Of a DNA stretch of 6,736 nucleotides, positions 1-4,602 are shown in pieces. Source of the stretch: Desulfobacterales bacterium (GTDB taxonomy: Bacteria > Desulfobacterota > Desulfobacteria > Desulfobacterales > Desulfosalsimonadaceae). The first letter of the stretch is position 1. Every line of letters begins with the position of its first letter. Where the stretch lies: positions 1 to 6,736 of the forward strand of contig SLIE01000380.1 in assembly GCA_007135795.1 (NCBI GenBank), written 5' to 3'. The translations under genes and the position numbers were made by a program. Under the pieces are notes generated by a model. It saw nothing but the letters and a program-made list of their open reading frames with translations. It was not told the DNA's origin and ran no database searches.

Positions 1-126
1 ATGACATGTACGCGCCTTTGAGGCTAGAGAATTCAAATCCAGAAGGAACGATAATCACGGTTCTCTCGCGTCGATGGTCTCGCGAATTGACGGATCACAA
101 GAATACAGGGGGCTGTTTCTGCATAG
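1..126. other. Unrecognised leading segment
   Basis: I recognise no domain here in any frame. A short open frame runs from position 6 on the + strand, but its product resembles no known protein and it crosses into the biotinyl relic in the wrong frame. An in-frame stop (TAG, 124-126) closes the frame of the biotinyl domain just upstream. If the N-terminal part of the biotin carrier was ever here, it has decayed or been replaced. Confidence 0.4.
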
Positions 127-341
127 TACGAAAATGTGTTTGCATGTCCTATGTCCGGCCCGGTTATCGAAGTGCCGGTGAAAAGCGGCGGTCGGGTTTA
201 CCGTGATCAGCGCAAGGTGGTACGCGAGTCGATGAAAATGGAGGCAATGTTGCCTCTCCGTTGGACGGCGTCGTGACAACGGTCCATGTGGTTCCCGGCC
301 AGAGCGTTGAAGTCGATCAGATTTTGATTCAATTCAAGTAA
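127..341 (+). pseudogene. Biotin carboxyl carrier domain, frameshifted remnant
   Basis: This is the C-terminal biotinyl domain of a biotin carboxyl carrier, the swinging arm that carries CO2 in biotin-dependent carboxylases and decarboxylases. The first half reads in one frame from about 127 and shows a strand like ACPMSGPVIEVPVKSGG, then ESMKMEA, where the lysine of MKM (codon 235-237) is the biotinylation site. After GAG-GC at 241-245 one base appears to be missing. The rest reads in another frame as SPLDGVVTTVHVVPGQSVEV, ending at TAA 339-341. Restoring one base joins the halves into a normal biotinyl fold. The stretch before ESMKMEA (RKVVR) is less like the family than the rest. No start or N-terminal region is recognisable, so the feature start is only the first codon after an upstream in-frame stop. 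Which enzyme it served cannot be told. It ends 12 bases before iorA. Confidence 0.75.
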
Positions 342-648
342 AATGGAGAGAATATGCATCCGTTGTTGCAGAATCAGGAAAACAAAAAAGTGCTCATGCT
401 GGGAAATGAAGCCATCGCCAGGGGAGCGCTGGAGGCGGGCATTGCTTTTGCCTCGGCCTATCCGGGCACGCCCTCCTCGGAAATCGCCTTGCAGTTCTTC
501 CGCATATCATTAGAGACTGACCTGTATTTCGAATACAGCGTCAATGAAAAAGTCGCACTGGAGGTTGCGGCCGGGGCGGCCATGTGTGGACTCAAAACAA
601 TGGTTTCCATGAAGCATGTCGGGCTCAACGTCGCATCCGATGCCCTGG

Positions 649-656
649 TGACTGAC
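649..656 (+). repeat. Tandem TGAC duplication that breaks iorA
   Basis: TGAC occurs twice in a row (649-652 and 653-656). Removing one copy gives GTG-ACC-CTT-GCC-TAT, which restores [10 protein letters not shown], the expected IorA sequence, and joins the two reading frames. This is direct evidence that the frameshift is a 4-bp tandem duplication. Replication slippage is the simplest cause; a footprint left by an excised element or a sequencing error are alternatives. Confidence 0.8.
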
Positions 657-1369
657 CCTTGCCTATACCGGTATTGCCGGGTCGATGGTGTTGGTTGTCG
701 CTGATGATCCATTCATGTTTTCCAGCCAGAATGAACAGGACAGCCGCTTTTACGCTAATTTGAGTGGACTCCCCATGCTGGAGCCATCAACCGTGGCCGA
801 AGCCAAGGAGATGGCAAAATATGCTTTTGAATTGTCTGAAGAGCTCAGGCTTCCGGTCCTTTTGCGCACCACCACGCGAATTAATCACAGCAGCGGGATA
901 GTCACCCTCGGTTCGCTGTGCGAGATGGAGATCAAGGGAGGGTTTAGTAAAGATCCCTTTAATCTCGTATGTATCCCGGCTGTATCGCGCAAACTGCACC
1001 CCCGGCTGCTGGAAAAGATCGGGCGCGCCGCCGGAATGGCCGACCAGAGTATCTGGAACCGCATCGAAGGGGATGGCAAATGGGGGATCATCTGCAATGG
1101 CGTCAGTTATGGCTATGTAAAAGACGCCATTGATGAACTTGAAGAAACAGATCGTTTCCGGGTCCTGCGCATCGGTTTTTCCTACCCGTTTCCCGAAGAA
1201 CTCACCCGACAATTTCTGAACGGGTGCGAAAAAGTCCTGGTGGCGGAAGAAGGCGAACCCTGGCTGCAGGAGACCGTGCATGCCTGCGCCCAGCGCGCCG
1301 GTCTGACTGTCTCGATTCGTGGTAAGGAAGATGGCCTTTTCTCCAGGTTGTATGAGTTCGACCCCATCA

Positions 1370-1383
1370 TCGTCAAAACATAG
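1370..1383 (+). other. Internal deletion junction in iorA
   Basis: On the left the protein reads FDPIIVKT in frame with position 685. On the right it reads IEAAVKGLGVEKTLTVNPF in a different frame. In intact IorA the left part leads into the TPP domain and the right part follows it, so the two are fused here with no linker and out of frame. The TAG at 1381-1383 is created by the fusion. No transposon remnant is visible at the join. Confidence 0.75.
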
Positions 1384-1747
1384 AGGCGGCAGTAAAAGGG
1401 TTGGGCGTTGAAAAGACACTCACAGTAAATCCCTTCCATTACCGGAAGACAGTCGATTCGGTCCGGGAGCTTGCGGACTGGCAGGGCGTATCTGTCCTGG
1501 TGGCCCGTGCCCTGTGCCCTCTTTATGAGCAGACTCTTCCCGGGTTTAAAAAGAAGCGGCCGTTTTTCGTGAAAACAGATAAATGCCGCAACCATCGCCT
1601 CTGCACCGAAACAATCGCCTGCCCGGCATTCCTTCGCGATGACGAGGGAGTCCGGATCGATGCGGACCGTTGCACTGGCTGTGCCTTATGCGCTCAGATC
1701 TGCCCGGAAAACGCAATTTTGCCTGTATCCAGAAAGGAAGCTGACTC

Positions 1748-2344
1748 ATGAAAACCATTCGCATCATGATAGTGGCCGTGGGCGGGCAGGGAAATATACT
1801 GGCAGCCCGTGTTTTGGGAGAAACCGCTGTTGCCGCCGGCATCGACGTGCGCATGTCCGAATTTCACGGCATGGCCCAGCGCGGCGGGGTCGTGGAGTCG
1901 ATGGTGCTTCTCGGAGACGGCAGGGGATACTGTATCGCTGACGGTAAAGCAGACGTCCTGTTGGGATTCGAACCTTCGGAAACCATCCGGGCTGCCGGCA
2001 AATGCGGCCCTCATACCGTGGTCGTCACCAATACGGCGCCGCAGCCGCCCTTTACCGTTGCCATGGGGCAGGCGCAGTACCCGGACATACCCGGGGCATT
2101 GGAAATGCTGGCCGGCCGCGTCCGGAAGCTTTTCACCGTCGATGCGCTGCGACTGGCCGAAGAGGCCGGAGCCCCCGTTGCCATGAATATGGCCATGCTC
2201 GGAGCTCTTGTCGGAACCGGCGTGCTGCCCATGGCACCTGACTTGTTTTGCCGAACAATTGAAGAAACGACAAAGCAGCGGTTTGTCGATATGAATCTGG
2301 CGGCTTTCAGGGCTGGGATAAACGCCGCTGCCACAGGAAATTGA
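1748..2344 (+). CDS. iorB: Indolepyruvate ferredoxin oxidoreductase beta subunit
   Basis: This 198-residue protein is the gamma-type subunit of the 2-oxoacid:ferredoxin oxidoreductase family, the partner of IorA in aryl pyruvate oxidation. Near the N-terminus it has the nucleotide-binding style strand IMIVAVGGQGNILAARVLGE (residues 6-25), then SEFHGMAQRGGVVESMV (about 37-53), both hallmarks of IorB. Later segments such as GFEPSETIRA and NMAMLGALVGTG also fit. Length is normal for the family (about 190-200) and no defect is visible. The ATG is preceded by AAGGAAG at 1734-1740 and overlaps the stop of iorA piece 3 as ATGA, indicating translational coupling. With its alpha partner broken it probably has no working partner from this locus; a second iorA elsewhere could supply one. 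Confidence 0.93.
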   Translation: MKTIRIMIVAVGGQGNILAARVLGETAVAAGIDVRMSEFHGMAQRGGVVESMVLLGDGRGYCIADGKADVLLGFEPSETIRAAGKCGPHTVVVTNTAPQPPFTVAMGQAQYPDIPGALEMLAGRVRKLFTVDALRLAEEAGAPVAMNMAMLGALVGTGVLPMAPDLFCRTIEETTKQRFVDMNLAAFRAGINAAATGN

Positions 2345-2396
2345 CAAATCTGCTTTCCCCCAACGGTGCGGCGATGACAGTCCGCGAAGCAACGCC

Positions 2397-2433
2397 GCCA
2401 GCGGGTGTTAGATTGTTTTGAGATAGCTTGTAA
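2397..2433 (+). repeat. Half copy of the hairpin repeat seen at 4417-4487
   Basis: GCCAGCGGG (2397-2405) followed after 10 bases by TTTTGAGATAGCTTGTAA (2416-2433) matches the loop and right arm of the large hairpin downstream of purE, where the same two blocks stand at 4449-4457 and 4470-4487. The bases between the blocks differ and the spacer is 2 bases shorter. The left arm (TACAAGCTATCTC) is not found upstream, so this copy cannot form the same hairpin. Two copies in one window, both between genes, suggest a dispersed intergenic repeat family. Confidence 0.7.
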
Positions 2434-2445
2434 TAGTTTGGTTCA

Positions 2446-2507
2446 GGATGGACTATATAGATAGAATGGACACTGTTTTCTGTCTATACCGGCAATATCG
2501 TCCATCC
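2446..2507 (+). promoter_or_regulatory. Imperfect leader hairpin upstream of purC
   Basis: GGATGGAC (2446-2453) pairs perfectly with GTCCATCC (2500-2507). Inside it, TATAGATAGAA (2456-2466) pairs with TTCTGTCTATA (2478-2488) through ten Watson-Crick pairs and one G-U pair, leaving an 11-base loop. The left side has 2 unpaired bases and the right side 11. It ends 30 bases before the purC start and lacks a following T-run, so it is more likely a leader or control structure than a terminator. I do not match it to a known riboswitch. A TTGTAA at 2428 and TATATA at 2454 lie 20 bases apart, which is too far for a convincing promoter. Confidence 0.45.
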
Positions 2508-2537
2508 GCCGCCAGTAAAAATCAAAGGAGCAACAAA

Positions 2538-3419
2538 ATGAATTCACAGTCAAAATTTACATTTTATCGCCAAGGCAAGGTCCGGGACGTATATCGTGCC
2601 GATGATGATCGGCACTTGCTCATCGTTGCCAGTGACCGGATTTCGGCTTTCGATCATGTCCTGCCCAACCCGATTCCAGACAAAGGCGCTATTCTGACAC
2701 GCTTGTCGAATTTCTGGTTCACCGAAACCAAGGATCTTATCGAAAATCATATCGTGGACACGCTGCCCGACCTGGAAGGATGGGATGACGGCAGGTGGCA
2801 GAAGGATGATCTTGCTTCGCGCTCGGTGCTGGTGAAAAAAGCGGATCCCCTGCCGGTCGAAGCCATTGTCAGGGGGTATCTTGTCGGTTCCGGCTGGAAG
2901 GAATATCAGAAGACCGGCCGTGTATGCGGCATCGCCCTGCCTGAAAACATGGCGGAGGCCGAGCGGCTTCCCGAGCCCATCTTTACGCCATCGACAAAGG
3001 CCGAGGCAGGGGCGCATGATGAAAATATCTCATTCGAACAGGCTGCGGATCTGATTGGAAAAGAAACGGCTCAGAAAGTACGTGACATCAGCCTGCAGCT
3101 ATATGCCTTTGCTGCAGCACACGCGGAGAAACGCGGGGTTATTATCGCAGACACTAAGTTCGAATTCGGCTTCTGTAACGGGAAACTGATATTGATCGAT
3201 GAGCTGTTCACACCGGATTCCTCCCGGTTCTGGCCGGCCGCATCATACCGGCCGGGGTCTTCACCCCCAAGCTTCGACAAACAGTTTGTCCGTGACTATC
3301 TCGAAGGCATCCGTTGGAACAAACAGCCGCCCGTCCCCTCGCTCCCCGATGAGGTCGTTCGGAAAACCCGGGAAAAGTACAGAGAGGCCTTAGATCGGCT
3401 GACTGAAAAGCAGGTTTGA
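2538..3419 (+). CDS. purC: Phosphoribosylaminoimidazole-succinocarboxamide (SAICAR) synthase
   Basis: PurC joins CAIR with aspartate using ATP to make SAICAR in de novo purine synthesis, in the cytoplasm. The 293-residue product is normal length for the ~295-residue form of the family. In order it shows QGKVRDVY (about 11-18), the ATP-binding region [20 protein letters not shown], the strand [20 protein letters not shown] and [10 protein letters not shown], the signature [17 protein letters not shown], then [10 protein letters not shown] and [14 protein letters not shown] near the C-terminus. The start at 2538 is chosen because AAGGAG (2525-2530) sits 7 bases upstream and the residues from [14 protein letters not shown] match the family start. 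An in-frame ATG at 2448 would add 30 unrelated residues and lies inside the leader hairpin. The following carbonic anhydrase relic and purE probably share its transcript. Confidence 0.95.
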   Translation: MNSQSKFTFYRQGKVRDVYRADDDRHLLIVASDRISAFDHVLPNPIPDKGAILTRLSNFWFTETKDLIENHIVDTLPDLEGWDDGRWQKDDLASRSVLVKKADPLPVEAIVRGYLVGSGWKEYQKTGRVCGIALPENMAEAERLPEPIFTPSTKAEAGAHDENISFEQAADLIGKETAQKVRDISLQLYAFAAAHAEKRGVIIADTKFEFGFCNGKLILIDELFTPDSSRFWPAASYRPGSSPPSFDKQFVRDYLEGIRWNKQPPVPSLPDEVVRKTREKYREALDRLTEKQV

Positions 3420-3454
3420 CAAAGTACACAAATGAAATTAAAAGGGAGCTGGAA

Positions 3455-3839
3455 ATGATATCAGCTATCATGCGGGCCAATACCCGCAAATCAATAAATC
3501 GCTCTTTGTTCACGATACGGTAGTGGTTATTGGAATCGGGAAAGGGGCTTCCGTGGCGTATGGGCCATGATTCACGGCCCATGCAAAGTGGGGGAGAATA
3601 ATTTTATCGGTTTTAAAAGCATTGTATTCAACGCCACAGTGGGCTGCGGGGTTGTTGTGCTGCATCAGGCGCTTGTGGAAGGCGTCTGCATTCCCGACTT
3701 TATTTACGTACCATCCACAATGGCGGTGTCAACCGAAAAGGACTTGCAGCGTCTTTCACCGGTATTATCCGAATTGACGGCTTTTGTCGAAAAGGTCCGT
3801 CGGGTCAATAATTTTTTAGCGGAGGTATCTTGTAAATGA
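3455..3839 (+). pseudogene. Cam-type gamma-carbonic anhydrase, internally deleted and frameshifted
   Basis: Gamma-carbonic anhydrases interconvert CO2 and bicarbonate with a left-handed beta-helix trimer. The start at 3455 has an AAGGGAG site (3442-3448). Reading begins MISAIMRANT; if one C is restored in the C-run at 3483-3485 it continues PQINKSLFVHDTVVVIG and IGKGASVAYG, a typical first helix coil. Then a large piece is missing. From 3567 a third frame reads IHGPCKVGENNFIGFKSIVF, and later IPDFIYVPSTMAV, matching the C-terminal part of Methanosarcina Cam (HGPAAVGDDTFIG, IPDGRYIPAGMVV). The loss is roughly 200 bases and should include two of the three zinc-binding histidines; only the one in IHGP appears to remain. 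The last 90 residues form an open frame but alone cannot be an enzyme. The stop overlaps purE as ATGA. Family assignment is fairly firm; deletion size is an estimate. Confidence 0.75.
3560..3582. repeat. Short inverted repeat at the carbonic anhydrase deletion point
   Basis: ATGGGCC (3560-3566) and GGCCCAT (3576-3582) are perfect inverted copies separated by 9 bases. They straddle the point at 3566/3567 where the N-terminal coil of the carbonic anhydrase meets its C-terminal part. Such dyads can promote deletions, but a repeat this short may be chance. Confidence 0.4.
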
Positions 3840-4357
3840 ATCAGTCAGAAGATAGAACAAACCCTATGGTTGTCGTGGTCATGGGGAGCAAATCGGATTA
3901 TTCCACCATGGTGGAAAGCCTTAAAGTGTTAAAGGCCTTTGAGATTCCGTATGAATGCCGCGTGATTTCCGCCCACCGCACGCCGGACCGGGCCCACAAG
4001 TTTGCCGTTGAAGCCGAATCTCAAGGGATCAAGGTCATTATTGCGGCAGCCGGAAAAGCGGCGCACCTGGCCGGCGTAATGGCATCGCTGACCATCCTGC
4101 CGGTTATCGGCGTCCCCATGGCCACTTCCGATCTGGGCGGCCTGGACTCGTTACTGTCCACTGTCCAGATGCCCGGTGGTATTCCGGTCGGGACCACTGC
4201 CATTGGTAAGGCCGGCGCCAAGAATGCCGCGCTTTTGACTGTCTCGATCCTGGCGCTGTCCGATGATCGTTTAAAGCGTGCGTTAAAAGATTACCGCAAG
4301 CAGATGACCGAAGAGGTGATCGCGGCAGATAATGAAATCAGGAACCAAACCGTATAA
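3836..4357 (+). CDS. purE: 5-(carboxyamino)imidazole ribonucleotide mutase
   Basis: PurE shifts the carboxyl of N5-CAIR to make CAIR, the substrate of PurC. The 173-residue protein carries MGSKSDYSTM at residues 16-25, the class I loop VISAHRTPDR, AAAGKAAHLAGVMAS in the place of the AGGAAHLPG loop, and GLDSLLSTVQMPGGIPVGT followed by AIGKAGAKNAALL. SAHRTP and the MPGGIPVGT/AIGKAGA block point to class I (mutase) rather than the CO2-using class II carboxylase, so a PurK should exist elsewhere. GGAGG at 3821-3825 lies 10 bases before the ATG, which overlaps the stop of the carbonic anhydrase relic. Translation should survive the upstream damage because the last stop of the relic is still the overlapping TGA and purE has its own strong site. 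A hairpin terminator follows. Confidence 0.95.
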   Translation: MNQSEDRTNPMVVVVMGSKSDYSTMVESLKVLKAFEIPYECRVISAHRTPDRAHKFAVEAESQGIKVIIAAAGKAAHLAGVMASLTILPVIGVPMATSDLGGLDSLLSTVQMPGGIPVGTTAIGKAGAKNAALLTVSILALSDDRLKRALKDYRKQMTEEVIAADNEIRNQTV

Positions 4358-4386
4358 TGGTATTCCCAGAAAACCGGATAACCTGC

Positions 4387-4401
4387 TATGCCGTCGGCAT
4401 A
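4387..4401. repeat. Small perfect palindrome downstream of purE
   Basis: TATGCCG and CGGCATA are exact inverted copies with a single central T, 29 bases after the purE stop. A one-base loop cannot fold as drawn, so at most a 6-bp RNA stem would form. It could equally be a protein-binding dyad or chance. Confidence 0.35.
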
Positions 4402-4416
4402 TACGAATAAATTGAC

Positions 4417-4487
4417 TACAAGCTATCTCAAAAAAAAGATCACGTCTTGCCAGCGGGCGTGATCTTTTTTTTTGAGATAGCTTGTAA
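4417..4487. repeat. Long near-perfect hairpin element
   Basis: The left arm TACAAGCTATCTC (4417-4429), A8 and GATCACG (4438-4444) pair with CGTGATC (4458-4464), T9 and GAGATAGCTTGTA (4474-4486). Only one base in the A/T run is unpaired, giving about 28 paired positions around a 13-base loop (4445-4457). The arms are too long and too exact for an ordinary terminator. The loop and right arm recur at 2397-2433. This suggests a small palindromic repeat element with a terminator inside; no gene lies within it. Confidence 0.8.
4438..4473. terminator. Rho-independent terminator, possibly bidirectional
   Basis: A 7-bp stem (GATCACG / CGTGATC) with a 13-base loop is followed by nine T on the + strand and preceded by eight A, so it could stop transcription from both sides. 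It lies 80 bases after purE and 130 bases before the kinase gene, and fits as the end of the pur operon. It forms the core of the longer hairpin described separately. Confidence 0.75.
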
Positions 4488-4602
4488 ATTCATTTTAAAT
4501 TGTCAATATATACTGTGTTTCCAGAAAAGTATTACGCATTTTTTTATGTGAGGACCGAATCTGACAAGTTCATCTGCTCAATTTTTGCTCGGGAAATCAT
4601 TT
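4488..4602 (+). promoter_or_regulatory. AT-rich leader of the sensor kinase; weak promoter candidates only
   Basis: This AT-rich stretch should hold the kinase promoter because a terminator lies just upstream. TATACT at 4509-4514 resembles a -10 box, but no good -35 stands 16-18 bases before it. TTGAGA (4472) and TTAAAT (4495) are spaced by 17 but TTAAAT is a poor match. The ribosome site before the start at 4603 is weak (GGGAAA at 4591-4596). I see no coding sequence here. Confidence 0.25.

Larger units (their letters stand above)
354..1751 (+). pseudogene. iorA: Indolepyruvate ferredoxin oxidoreductase alpha subunit, frameshifted and lacking the TPP domain
   Basis: IorA with IorB oxidatively decarboxylates aryl pyruvates to aryl-acyl-CoA in the cytoplasm and passes electrons to ferredoxin. 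The start at 354 follows a GGAGAG site at 345-350. Piece 1 (354 to about 650) carries the family motif [13 protein letters not shown] and [10 protein letters not shown] 4-base duplication then shifts the frame. Piece 2 (about 657-1383) continues with [29 protein letters not shown] and the transketolase C-like region through EEGEPWLQETVHACAQRAG to YEFDPIIVKT. Piece 3 (about 1380-1751, another frame) is the C-terminal tail: VSVLVARALC, a degenerate cluster (C-x2-H-x2-C-x5-CP) and a complete 4Fe-4S motif CTGCALCAQICPENAI. The TPP-binding domain that belongs between pieces 2 and 3, with its CPGCPHR and GDIGCYT-type motifs, is absent: very roughly 150-200 residues. Without TPP it cannot be active. 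Piece 3 overlaps iorB by ATGA. Confidence 0.88.

Noticed and set aside
787..1419. 210-residue open frame on the minus strand
   Set aside because: It lies wholly opposite iorA, whose protein is clearly conserved; the minus-strand product has no recognisable domain.
1401..1751. Stand-alone ferredoxin-like gene
   Set aside because: Homology to the IorA tail extends upstream of the TTG at 1401 (IEAAVKG from 1380), so it is a fragment of iorA, although it could still be translated.
1694..2392. 232-residue open frame on the minus strand
   Set aside because: It is the antisense shadow of iorB, which has strong family motifs and a ribosome site.
2448..2537. Earlier ATG for purC adding 30 residues
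   Set aside because: The extra residues are unrelated to the family, sit in the leader hairpin, and the ATG at 2538 has a clear AAGGAG site.
3231..3256. GC-rich inverted repeat within purC
   Set aside because: It falls in conserved coding sequence (around WPAASYRPG) and is explained by codon choice.
3567..3839. Stand-alone short beta-helix protein
   Set aside because: It starts in mid-fold at IHGP and lacks the N-terminal coils, whose remains lie just upstream in other frames.
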